From assembly GCA_026786335.1 (NCBI GenBank), contig JAJAYG010000426.1, positions 1-7,906 of the forward strand: 7,906 bases of DNA, given 5' to 3'. The notes beneath the pieces are model-generated. The model was not told the origin of the DNA. It ran no database searches and worked only from the letters and a program-made list of their open reading frames with translations. Positions 1-7,138 of this stretch are shown piece by piece (within the stretch, counting starts at the first letter, position 1; every line of letters begins with the position of its first letter). Source of the DNA: Chitinophagales bacterium (GTDB lineage Bacteria; Bacteroidota; Bacteroidia; Chitinophagales; UBA10324). The translations under genes were made by a program, and so were the position numbers.

Positions 1-1875
1 CAAGGGCACGGCTACGTGATCTCATCAGAAACAAAAGAAGATACCTGGATTGATAAGCGAAATGTATTTTCTGCTTTCGATGGTGATACTGTAAAAGTTT
101 TAATCACGCGGAGAAAGAAAAAACCCGAAGGCAAAGTGATTGAAATTGTAAAACGTGCGAAAGAAAAATTCGTTGGCGTAATTCATCAGGCGGGCAATCA
201 GAATTATTTTGTTGCCGACGGAAAAAGTGTTGACGTTGATTTTTACATTCCTGAAGACAAGCTCAACAATGCAAAGAGCCGCGATAAAGTGGTTATCAAA
301 TTTGTGAAGTGGGATGCCGGCATGCAACATCCGCAGGGTGAAGTGGTTGAAGTGCTCGGCCAAACAGGTGCGAATGAAACAGAGATGCAAGCTATTTTAA
401 TCAACAGCGGTTTTCAAACACGTTTTCCAAAAGCAGTGGAAGAAGAAGCAGAAAATTTGCCTGTTGAAATTACCACAGAAGAAATTTTAAAGCGAAAAGA
501 TTTTCGCGGCACACTCACTTTCACCATTGATCCTGTTGATGCAAAAGATTTTGATGATGCCATATCATTTAAAAATTTAGAAGACGGTTGGTACCAAATA
601 GGAGTGCACATCGCCGATGTTTCGCACTACATAAGACCAGATTCTATTTTAGATAAAGAAGCATTAATTCGTGCAACATCTGTTTACCTCGTTGACAGAA
701 CGGTACCCATGCTGCCCGAAAAATTATCCAACGGAATTTGTTCGCTCACACCTGAAAGTGACAAGCTTTGTTTCTCTGCGGTATTTGAAATGAATGAGGT
801 AGCAGAAATTCGCGATCGCTGGTTTGGTAAAACAATTATTCATAGCAACAGAAGATTTGCCTATGAAAGTGCACAGGAAATTTTAGACGGAAAGAAAGAT
901 GAGTATTCAGTTCCCTTAATAACACTCAACAACATTGCAAAGCAATTGAAGAAGCTGCGTTTTAAAAATGGCTCCATTGATTTTGAAAGTGTTGAAGTAA
1001 AATTTAAGTTGGATGAGAAAGGAAATCCGCTTGGAGTTTATTTGAAACAAAGAAAAGATGCGAACATGCTCATCGAAGATTTTATGCTGCTCGCAAATAA
1101 ATCGGTAGCAGAATTTGTTGGGAAAGGAAAAGGCAAAAATGAAGCATCGGGTAACTCAGGAATTCCTTTTGTATATCGTGTGCACGATTTGCCGAATGAT
1201 GAAAAGCTTGCCGACTTCGCTGAGTTTGCAATGACTTTTGGTTACAAATTAAATTTCTCTACACCAAAACATACTGCGCACTCCATCAATAAAATGATGA
1301 GCACGCTAAAAGGAAAACCTGAGGAGTACATGCTCTCATCTCTCGCCATTCGTACCATGGCAAAAGCGATTTACACAACAAAAAATATCGGTCACTATGG
1401 TTTGGCATTTCAATACTACACTCATTTTACTTCACCCATTCGCCGCTACCCCGATGTAATGGTGCACCGCATATTGGAAAAAGTTTTACGAGGTGAAAAA
1501 GTTAATGAACCTGCACTCGAAGCACGTTGCCTGCACTCAAGTGAGATGGAAAAAAATGCAGCCATCGCTGAGCGCACTTCTGTAAAACTCAAACAAGTTG
1601 AATTTATGCAGCGCCACATTGGTGAAACTTTCGAAGGCATTATTAGCGGCGTAACCGACTTCGGGATTTTTGTGATCACCAAAGATTCTTATTGCGAAGG
1701 ACTTATAAAACTCGCTTCTTTAAAAAGTGACTACTTTGTTTTTGATGATAAGAAACATTCAGTTACCGGAAGAACCACCGGCAAGCGTTACCGACTTGGT
1801 GATGTGGTAAAAATAAAACTTATCGATACCAATGTTGATCGCAAGACGATTGATTTTGAAATGGTGGAGAGGTGA
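1..1875 (+). CDS. rnr: Ribonuclease R (3'-5' exoribonuclease, RNB family), 5' end cut by window edge
   Basis: The enzyme degrades structured RNA processively from the 3' end in the cytoplasm, in mRNA decay and rRNA quality control. The frame is open from base 1 (Q-G-H-G-Y-V-I-S), which fits the middle of a first cold-shock/OB domain. The GTG at 16 is therefore internal, and probably somewhat under 100 residues are missing at the left edge compared with the family. Counting from the first codon, a second OB-like region lies at about 50-125. The RNB core begins near 170 with IDPVDAKDFDDAI, whose four aspartates (177, 183, 185, 186) match the metal-binding Asp set of RNase II/R. The second signature, HYGLAFQYYTHFTSPIRRYP, is at about 465-484. 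A C-terminal S1 domain covers about 541-620 (GETFEGIISGVTDFGIFV). The frame ends in TGA with no basic tail. Every core motif seen is intact, so this is a normal housekeeping gene, and the assignment is very secure. Confidence 0.96.
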   Translation, partial: QGHGYVISSETKEDTWIDKRNVFSAFDGDTVKVLITRRKKKPEGKVIEIVKRAKEKFVGVIHQAGNQNYFVADGKSVDVDFYIPEDKLNNAKSRDKVVIKFVKWDAGMQHPQGEVVEVLGQTGANETEMQAILINSGFQTRFPKAVEEEAENLPVEITTEEILKRKDFRGTLTFTIDPVDAKDFDDAISFKNLEDGWYQIGVHIADVSHYIRPDSILDKEALIRATSVYLVDRTVPMLPEKLSNGICSLTPESDKLCFSAVFEMNEVAEIRDRWFGKTIIHSNRRFAYESAQEILDGKKDEYSVPLITLNNIAKQLKKLRFKNGSIDFESVEVKFKLDEKGNPLGVYLKQRKDANMLIEDFMLLANKSVAEFVGKGKGKNEASGNSGIPFVYRVHDLPNDEKLADFAEFAMTFGYKLNFSTPKHTAHSINKMMSTLKGKPEEYMLSSLAIRTMAKAIYTTKNIGHYGLAFQYYTHFTSPIRRYPDVMVHRILEKVLRGEKVNEPALEARCLHSSEMEKNAAIAERTSVKLKQVEFMQRHIGETFEGIISGVTDFGIFVITKDSYCEGLIKLASLKSDYFVFDDKKHSVTGRTTGKRYRLGDVVKIKLIDTNVDRKTIDFEMVER

Positions 1876-1972
1876 GGGGAATTTGTTTCTGAAGTTTCTA
1901 TTGTTTCGTGTTTCTATGGTTTCTGTTATTACTGGAGATTTCCACTCAGTGTTTCATTGAATGCGCAGTGAT

Positions 1973-2001
1973 TAAGAAGGAAAATTCTTAAAAATTTCCT
2001 T
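1973..2001. other. Overlapping AT-rich hairpins downstream of rnr (possible weak terminator)
   Basis: Two alternative stems share this stretch: TAAGAA (1973-1978) with TTCTTA (1985-1990), and AAGGAAA (1977-1983) with TTTCCTT (1995-2001). It is the only notable dyad between the rnr stop and repeat A. There is no U-run after it on the plus strand, so a role in ending rnr transcription is only a guess. Confidence 0.25.
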
Positions 2002-2018
2002 AGTATTCAGTGTCCTAA

Positions 2019-2078
2019 CTGACTATAACTATCTGCTATTCTATTTCTGTTGGTAATGACAGCGACCGATAAAAAAAA
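2019..2078. repeat. Dispersed intergenic repeat, copy A (diverged)
   Basis: This aligns without gaps to copy B at 7151-7209. By hand count, 40 of 50 positions are identical from 2028 to 2077, and the next 9 bases upstream also match well. Shared blocks are ACTATCTGC, CTATTTC, GACA, ACCG and the closing A-run. The palindrome that is nearly perfect in copy B is degraded here. The A-run of the repeat (2071-2078) also serves as the U-run of the minus-strand terminator at 2071-2122. The family is not named here; a genome-wide copy count would be needed. Confidence 0.6.
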
Positions 2079-2122
2079 GTCAAGATAAATCATAATCCTA
2101 TTATGAAGATTTATCTTGACTT
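2071..2122 (-). terminator. Strong Rho-independent terminator of the SnoaL-like lipoprotein gene
   Basis: The arms are a perfect 15-bp inverted repeat, AAGTCAAGATAAATC (2077-2091) and GATTTATCTTGACTT (2108-2122). An inner dyad ATAAT-CCT-ATTAT (2092-2104) extends the stem past a 3-nt bulge. Read on the minus strand, the stem is followed directly by eight T (2078 down to 2071), as expected of an intrinsic terminator. It starts about 48 bases after the stop of the minus-strand gene at 2170-2664. On the plus strand the run is A and precedes the hairpin, so it is not a plus-strand terminator. Confidence 0.85.
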
Positions 2123-2169
2123 CTGTAGCAGCCTTTTTGTTTTCCTTAGCTACTTCTTTTAATTGCTGC

Positions 2170-2664
2170 CTACATACTATCTTTCTTTTCAGGTTGTGAA
2201 CCCACATTCATATCGCGAACGCAAAGATATTTTCCATCCCGGTTTTGGAAGTAAGACATATAATGTCCCTTACTAATTTCTTCGCCCGCAGAGTTAAGTT
2301 CTGACCATGAACCAATTTCAACAGCCATATTTCCTTCTGCAAACAGGTCTATTACTTTATAAACATTGGTATTTCCGGTGGTGTCTTTTGCCAAACGCTC
2401 TGCAATTCTTTGTTTGATTGCGGCTTTGCCCGAAAGAGGTTCAGAATTGCGGCCATAGCTAACAGCATCGTCGCTGTAATAAGCAACCACCCCATCAGCA
2501 TCCTTTGCTTTTTCAGCAGCAGCAAAGGCATCTTCCATTGTTTGAATGTCAACTTTTAGTTTGTCCATATCCATAGCTTTAGGTGCTTCGGCAGGTTTTG
2601 TGCAGGATGCAAGGAATAAAGCGATCATTGCAAAAAGGGCAGTTAATTGTGTCTTGATTTTCAT
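2170..2664 (-). CDS. Lipoprotein with SnoaL/DUF4440-like (NTF2-fold) domain
   Basis: This is a 164-residue protein. Residues 1-21 form a lipoprotein signal: basic MKIK, a hydrophobic core, and lipobox L-A-S-C with the lipidated Cys at 21. A short Pro/Ala-rich linker follows (TKPAEAPKAMDMDK). Residues about 37-155 fit the NTF2-like SnoaL/DUF4440 pattern: a first helix (MEDAFAAAEKAKDADGVVAYYSDDAV), a G-K-A-A-I-K-Q-R second helix region, then strands ending GHYMSYFQNRDGKYLCVRDMN. Proteins of this fold range from ketosteroid-isomerase-like enzymes to binding proteins, so no substrate can be given. The protein should be anchored in a cell-envelope membrane. The ATG at 2664 was chosen because the signal peptide starts there; the leader is A/T-rich with no Shine-Dalgarno. 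The gene stands alone, convergent with rnr, divergent from the gp19-like gene, and closed by its own terminator. The fold assignment is fairly sure; the function is unknown. Confidence 0.75.
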   Translation of the reverse strand: MKIKTQLTALFAMIALFLASCTKPAEAPKAMDMDKLKVDIQTMEDAFAAAEKAKDADGVVAYYSDDAVSYGRNSEPLSGKAAIKQRIAERLAKDTTGNTNVYKVIDLFAEGNMAVEIGSWSELNSAGEEISKGHYMSYFQNRDGKYLCVRDMNVGSQPEKKDSM

Positions 2665-2888
2665 AATAATTGTTTTTTGAGTTGGTTAAAAGATTTCGAA
2701 AGATAGTGGTTTATCTGAAATTCCTTTTGAAAAGAAATCAATAATACTTTCACCATTGGTTAACTATGAATTTTGAAATGATGGAGATGTCAAGAATTCC
2801 TATTCAAAAACGTATCGGCCGAAAAAAATAAAACACAAGCGAAGCTTACACTGGTTGAGGATATTATATTTACAAAAAAATAAAAACT
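2665..2888. other. Divergent intergenic region, no gene
   Basis: This AT-rich spacer separates the minus-strand lipoprotein gene from the plus-strand gp19-like gene and must hold the promoter of the former, and of the latter if it is expressed. Small dyads are visible, such as CTTTTGAAAAG near 2729 and TCGGCCGA at 2815-2822. The leader before 2889 is almost pure A/T, without a Shine-Dalgarno, which is usual in Bacteroidota. No convincing TAnnTTTG box with a correctly spaced upstream TTG was found. Confidence 0.4.
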
Positions 2889-3386
2889 ATGGCTGTTACA
2901 AGAACTGCTTCAGTTCAAAATAAATTTCTTTCAATCAACGGATCAAACATTCCAGTGAAGAACATTGAGGGTGGAGATATTTTTGCCGATGTAATAAATG
3001 AACAAACTCCGGGGTCAGCATTTGCTCAGAAACGTCTGGGGCGTGTTCAATATAAAAGCTATAAGATTGAGACAGGATCGTTCACCGATGAATTAAAAAA
3101 GATAATTAATCAAACATGGGAAGGAAACGGATTGGTAACAGATGGTGAAGTGGTTACAACAGATTTAAATTTTAAGGTTCAGCAAAGAGAAAATTTTATT
3201 GATGCCGCATTAATTGAAACTATCATACCTGAATGCGATGGTTCTTCAAAGGACAGTGCTCGTATTAAATTGTGCATGCAACCTTCATCAATTCGCATTA
3301 TCAAAGGAGACAGAAATTCCTCCGCTTCCGCAAGTGGGGTCATACACACTCTCATCTGGCTGTGGGTCTGTGATGAGTGTCATTAA
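2889..3386 (+). CDS. Phage-tail-tube-like (gp19-like) protein, 3'-truncated by a recombination joint
   Basis: The open frame has 165 codons, but only about the first 140 look original. They contain a run reminiscent of the gp19-like tail-tube proteins of phage-tail-like particles: KRLGRVQYKSYKIETG, then a W-x-G-N element (INQTWEGNGLVTDGEV), then DLNFKVQQRENFIDAALIET followed by IPECDGSSKDSARIKLCMQP. The DGSSKD block and the following P motif are the best clues. From about codon 142 (after I-I-K-G-D) the frame reads antisense through the hsdM remnant, so the last ~23 residues (SSASASG to CDECH) are not native. Relatives recalled from memory go on well past this point. No sheath, baseplate or other tail gene is nearby, so this is an orphan fragment, probably non-functional. 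The start ATG at 2889 follows an A-rich leader. The family call comes from pattern memory and is uncertain; the truncation is well supported by the hsdM side. Confidence 0.5.
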   Translation: MAVTRTASVQNKFLSINGSNIPVKNIEGGDIFADVINEQTPGSAFAQKRLGRVQYKSYKIETGSFTDELKKIINQTWEGNGLVTDGEVVTTDLNFKVQQRENFIDAALIETIIPECDGSSKDSARIKLCMQPSSIRIIKGDRNSSASASGVIHTLIWLWVCDECH

Positions 3387-3920
3387 TTTTACAACGGTTC
3401 TGTTGGTGTACAACTCGGCAGCAGTGTGTCCGCTGTCGTCAGCAAATTTTTTAATCAGGTATTCGTAACCCTCACCCATAATGTCGTGAGGAACATTGGT
3501 CAAACTCAAATCCATTTTAGAAAAATGCTCAATCAGGTTGAGCATCTTTTCATCACTCATTCTTTTTTTGTTTGTCCATTGAGCATCGCCAAATATGTCG
3601 TGCATCTGTTCAAAGTTGGCGTTCTCACTTTTGCTTAAGGCATTTTGCAAATGCTTTCCCACATCAACCTATTTGTTGCGGATGATTTTCCAATGGCAAC
3701 CCGAAGGAATGTCAAACCAATGGTTCTCACGAAACTCTGCGTAGGTAGTATCATTTCCCGAATTAATGTAGGCGATTTCAAATTCTTCATCCCAAACGTC
3801 GGAGATACGTTTAAAGAAAATCAGAGGGAAATTATATTGTTTAAAGTCGGCTGCATCAATAATTCCTCTCAAAATGTTGGCTGCTTGCCATAGATATTCT
3901 TCTAATTGTTTTTGTGTCAT
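3288..3920 (-). pseudogene. hsdM: Type I restriction-modification methyltransferase subunit HsdM, nonsense mutation and C-terminal loss
   Basis: The N-terminus (residues 1-83, ATG at 3920) is a textbook HsdM_N region: LEEYLWQAANILRG, then DAADFKQYNFPLIFFKRISDVWDEE, then ENHWFDIPSGCHW. An in-frame TAG (3669-3671) follows. The same frame then continues with VGKHLQNAL, FGDAQWTNKKRMSD, LNLIEHFSKMDLSL, YEYLIKKFADDSGHTAAELY and the SAM-binding motif I YDPTCGSGG. Homology stops right after GSGG at about 3315; the last few codons to the stop at 3288 belong to the neighbouring gp19-like sequence. The catalytic NPPY motif and the rest of the usual ~500 residues are absent, as are hsdS and hsdR. The usually conserved AGEFYTPR reads AAELYTNR here, consistent with relaxed selection. 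The gene would have made the modification subunit of a type I system; it is dead here. Confidence 0.9.
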
Positions 3921-4349
3921 AAATTATTTGTGCGCAAAATATGGTTAAAATATCTGCAATAATATGTTTCGTTGCAGAGAGTTTGATAAAGCTATGGCGA
4001 AATCACTCTTTCCTTTTTTGCTATGAGTTTTTGCGGTTGCAAAAAAAATAAAGCTGTGTTTTTGAAGCAGCTTACAATCTCATTTATAATGTGCACCTCA
4101 AAAAACGAAATAGCAGATCTTGGCTTTACGCAATTAAAATTGTAACCCGTTCCATTTAATTTTAATCAAGATTTGGTTCCGGGGTTTTTATTGCTTTTCA
4201 ATTCACCAATGATTTAGAAATCGCACTCTTATTTTTCTCTTCAAAAAAATCACTTCACCAATATTCCCTTCCCCTAAATCAAAACAGAAATGTCATTTTT
4301 CAATACAATACCGAAAAAAACTCAAACAATAAAATCACGATCCCATTAT
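3921..4349. other. AT-rich gene-free spacer (429 bp)
   Basis: This stretch lies between the hsdM start and the stop of the kelch gene. Only short frames occur, and no family was recognised in any of them. Visible structure: TTTTTGC-GGTT-GCAAAAA (4028-4045), a perfect 7-bp stem without a following U-run, and ATTAAAATT (4133-4141) paired with AATTTTAAT (4158-4166). The promoter of hsdM would once have lain near 3921-4000, and any terminator of the kelch gene should lie near 4280-4349, where there are T-runs on the minus strand but no good GC stem. Confidence 0.4.
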
Positions 4350-6518
4350 TTACTGCTTGATGATGATAACAGGTTTTAGGATGCTGTTTTCAAAACAAAT
4401 AGTATAGCAACCCTGTTGCAGTTGCGAAACATCAACTTCGCCCATGCGGTTTTCAAATGATGTTTCGATAACTGCCACACCTAAAATATTGTAAACGCAT
4501 ATTTTTCCTATCGGCAAGTTATCTATAGTGCGAATGGTAAGGTGATCGCGGGCAGGGTTAGGAAAAACATAAACTGCTGTTTGCTGAGTGGTGATTTCGG
4601 GAATGTTTACAGGCAATGTGGTATTGATGAGTTTCCATGCATTGTTAGAGGCAATGCCGCACATAAACCATAAGGCATTATCGAAAACCGTTGTTGACTG
4701 TGCATGTCGCGAACTCAGCGGCCAGTTACTGAAAGTGCTTTTTAATTCGTGCCAGTTGATGCCATCTTCAGAATACCAAACATCATTCATTTCAATAGCC
4801 GTTGCCATACCCGCCATCAACCATATTTTATTATTGAACCATGCAACAGTATGCCAGTACCTGCCTGCCCATGGAGCCGATTCATTTACAAGTGCCCAGT
4901 TAGTTCCATCGCTTGTTTTCCAAACTTCATTAAATGATCTTCGTGTTCCTTCATTGCTTCCGCCAAGCATCCAGATTTGTCCCGAGCCATCAACACATGA
5001 ATTAAGCTGCATCCCTCTACCGCTCCAAGGAGCATCGGGCAGTTGAGTCCAGTTACTTCCATTGCTGCTTTTCCAAACTTCATTGGAATGAATGCTGCTG
5101 CATACTTCACCACCAAACATGAACAAAGAATTATTTGCATAAGCATAATTAGGATTGTTGCGCTTTGCATAACCGGGAATGGTATCTACCAACTGTATCC
5201 AGTTAATGCCATCATCACTTTGCCAAACATCAGTTAAACAACCCGATTGCGGATCGCCGCCGATCACCCACATAACAGTATCATTAGTGAGCCACGCAGC
5301 GCAATGCCGCGGAGGCCATGGTGCCGTAGTTTCAAAATTCCAGTTGCTTCCATCAGATGAACTCCACACTTCGCTATGGGTATAATTTGGATAATGATTG
5401 GGCGGATCCCAACCGCCGAGTAACCACATTTTATTTTTGAAGTTGAGCAACCCCGATCCATCTCTTGCAGTAAAGGGTAATGAATCGGTTACTTCAACCC
5501 AATCATATTCACTCACCGTAAATGAACCGGTGCGCAATTGCAAACTGGTATCGGCACGGTCAGCAACACGCACTTCAATAAAAGTTCCGGGAGCATAACC
5601 TGAGAGGCTCATGTAAAAAGCATTTTCATAAGCCATGTGCGAATGTGGTTCCCATATCAACCATGAACCATTGTTGATTCGATAGTCAACGTTGATCGAA
5701 TCACTGACTTGTGTGGTATCGTAAGTCCAGTAAATCAAAGGACTTGATGATTGAACATAGGCATCAGTAGCATTCGGGGAAATAAAATGGAAGGGGCTGT
5801 TTTCAAACCACAGCAGATCAACTTCCGCCTGATTCATTCCGCGGTTATAAAAACGCATGTCATCAATAGCGCCTTTGAAGTGATGGGGTGAAGAACTGAA
5901 AACTAATTCTGTAAGATCACCGAGCGGACCGCCATTTAAATTGTCGATACTGAAAATATACTGATCATGATTTCTGAAAATCTTAAACGTGTCTGCATTT
6001 CTTGTAATAAGAAAATGACACCATTCACCTTTAGTAAAATTACCGGGGGCTCCTTCGCCCAGTGCATTTGGATTGTTACCTGATCCGTTCCAGTAAACAA
6101 AAGTTTGATACCAGCTTTGCTTGAGGTATTCGAGGTAGTACGCACTGTGGCTGTTCAACTGAATTTCAAAATTGTTTGTGGTATCATCAGGTGATTGTTT
6201 AGATGAAAATAAATTCATGATGTCGGATGAATTTGTTTTGTACCAGAATGAAATTGTAAAATCACCGGCAACAGGAGCAAATTCATGAATAGGAAATACC
6301 AGCGAATCATTGATGCCATCGAGAAGAAATGCATTACCTGCTTCACCAAATCTATCTGTGGTGAAACTGCCACTACCCGAAATAATGTGGTTTGCATTGC
6401 CTGAGAAATCACTCAAAGAATTATTGAAATTGTAAAACCCCTTGAGACTATCAGTTGGAATCTGAGCATAGGAAGCGAATGAGAAAAGCAGAAATAATAT
6501 TGGCAGTATATTTTTCAT
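4350..6518 (-). CDS. Secreted LamG / six-kelch-repeat protein with T9SS type A sorting domain
   Basis: Starting at the internal ATG at 6518, this is a complete 722-residue secreted protein. Residues 1-18 (MKNILPILFLLFSFASYA) are a Sec signal peptide. Residues ~25-235 form a LamG/concanavalin-like domain (GFYNFNNSLSDFSGNANH, later GAIDDMRFYNRGMNQAEV). Residues ~243-338 form a fibronectin-III-like or related beta linker. Residues ~340-632 hold six kelch-type units marked by GGW, GGD, GGE, GGS, AGM and CGI, most followed by VW-x-S-x-DG-x-NW, which predicts a six-bladed beta-propeller. Residues ~648-722 are a T9SS type A C-terminal domain (VFPNPARDHLTI at 651-662, VYNILG, YTICFEN). The product should cross the outer membrane by T9SS and stay on the cell surface or be released; a carbohydrate- or protein-binding role is inferred from the LamG and kelch domains. 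GC content is much higher than in the GNAT upstream. The frame is open upstream through the GNAT, but the signal peptide argues that 6518 is the true start. Confidence 0.9.
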   Translation of the reverse strand: MKNILPILFLLFSFASYAQIPTDSLKGFYNFNNSLSDFSGNANHIISGSGSFTTDRFGEAGNAFLLDGINDSLVFPIHEFAPVAGDFTISFWYKTNSSDIMNLFSSKQSPDDTTNNFEIQLNSHSAYYLEYLKQSWYQTFVYWNGSGNNPNALGEGAPGNFTKGEWCHFLITRNADTFKIFRNHDQYIFSIDNLNGGPLGDLTELVFSSSPHHFKGAIDDMRFYNRGMNQAEVDLLWFENSPFHFISPNATDAYVQSSSPLIYWTYDTTQVSDSINVDYRINNGSWLIWEPHSHMAYENAFYMSLSGYAPGTFIEVRVADRADTSLQLRTGSFTVSEYDWVEVTDSLPFTARDGSGLLNFKNKMWLLGGWDPPNHYPNYTHSEVWSSSDGSNWNFETTAPWPPRHCAAWLTNDTVMWVIGGDPQSGCLTDVWQSDDGINWIQLVDTIPGYAKRNNPNYAYANNSLFMFGGEVCSSIHSNEVWKSSNGSNWTQLPDAPWSGRGMQLNSCVDGSGQIWMLGGSNEGTRRSFNEVWKTSDGTNWALVNESAPWAGRYWHTVAWFNNKIWLMAGMATAIEMNDVWYSEDGINWHELKSTFSNWPLSSRHAQSTTVFDNALWFMCGIASNNAWKLINTTLPVNIPEITTQQTAVYVFPNPARDHLTIRTIDNLPIGKICVYNILGVAVIETSFENRMGEVDVSQLQQGCYTICFENSILKPVIIIKQ

Positions 6519-7061
6519 TTGTTTAGTTTTTGTGTTTAGTTTAGAATAAATATCAAGGCTTATAAATTTTCCGTTTTTTATTTCACAATCTTTCATTGTT
6601 CCTTCATGAATAAAATCACGTTTCGCCATTGCTCTTTTGCAATTTTTATTTTCCGATTCAACAAAACCTTCTATTCTATGTAGTCCCCAATTGTTAAAAC
6701 CGTAGTTACAAATTAAGGGCATTGCTTCTTTCATAATTACTTTTCCCCAGTAGTTTGAAAGTAACCAAAAACCAATTTCTGCTTTTTTGAAATTTTTGTT
6801 TAAACTGTTAAGCCCTCCGGCACCATAAAAAGTTTTGTTGTCGGCAGAGCATATTGCCCACCAGATTCCTGTTTCATTTTCTTCCAGGTCTGTAAAAAAT
6901 TTCATTTGTTCCTTAGTTGATTCCAGCAAGTTATAACTTACTCCGTAATATTTAATTATATCGGGGTGAGAAAGTCCTTTGAAAACATTTTCAAGATCGT
7001 CTTCCACAAATTGCCTGAGCAACAACCTGTCGGTTTTGATGATTGGAAATGCTGATTTCAT
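6519..7061 (-). CDS. GNAT-family N-acetyltransferase (RimJ/RimL type), in frame with the downstream kelch gene
   Basis: The first 181 codons of the 903-codon frame form a GNAT domain, which normally acetylates an amine using acetyl-CoA in the cytoplasm. Visible family features are TDRLLLRQF at 10-18, KAEIGFWLL at 93-101, the acetyl-CoA loop NYWGKVIMKEAM at 103-114, and GLHRIEGFVESENKNCKRAM at 126-145, followed by EGTMKDCEIKNGKFISLDIY. The last segment is the usual C-terminal end of such enzymes. No stop follows it: the frame passes through LNTKTKQ, encoded by an A-rich leader-like stretch, into Met182 of the kelch protein. In the acetyl-CoA loop, the position usually filled by Gly (G-K-G) is Val (GTA), one base from GGA. 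One line of this gene (6541-6600) is about 22% GC against about 55% at 5281-5340 in the kelch gene. The ATG at 7061 follows a T/A-rich leader. It may be an acquired and decaying gene; the substrate is unknown. Confidence 0.85.
6520..6540 (-). repeat. Short direct repeat ACTAAACA at the GNAT-kelch junction
   Basis: On the minus strand the octamer ACTAAACA occurs twice (6540-6533 and 6527-6520), separated by 5 bases, immediately before the ATG at 6518. In frame it encodes the linker LNTKTKQ. The A-rich composition resembles a normal 5' leader of a secreted-protein gene in Bacteroidota, suggesting that this was untranslated leader before the stop of the GNAT was lost or bypassed. Confidence 0.5.
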
Positions 7062-7138
7062 TTTTAAAAAAAGTATTGTGAGTTAATGCAAATAATAAAA
7101 AGAGGTCTTACAGTTTTACTAATTAACAAATGAAGTAT

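Noticed and set aside
2007..2207. A 66-codon minus-strand frame overlapping the end of the lipoprotein gene
   Set aside because: It runs through the terminator stem and repeat A and overlaps the true gene; there is no family resemblance. Only its tail is of interest, as the translation of the repeat.
2698..2705. TATCTTTC (minus strand) as a -7 promoter box for the lipoprotein gene
   Set aside because: It is one base off TAnnTTTG, and no TTG element lies at the right distance upstream; it is too weak to call.
3426..3893. Plus-strand frames of 70 and 82 codons across 3426-3893
   Set aside because: They are antisense to the clear hsdM remnant and have no recognisable domain.
4105..4118. CGAAATAGCAGAT as a possible third, shortened relic of the dispersed repeat
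   Set aside because: Only about 13 bases match, and an internal deletion must be assumed; neither the hairpin nor an A-run in the right place is present.
4014..4143. A roughly 40-codon plus-strand frame (starting MSFCGCKKNKA, ATG near 4023) in the gene-free spacer
   Set aside because: It is short, of low complexity and AT-rich, with no clear start context or family. The Cys-containing start faintly recalls a lipobox but lacks a basic end and a proper hydrophobic stretch.
4588..5598. Several plus-strand frames and minus-strand shifted frames within the kelch gene
   Set aside because: They are shadows of the repeated kelch coding sequence. The minus-strand frame zero protein has clear domains, whereas these have none.
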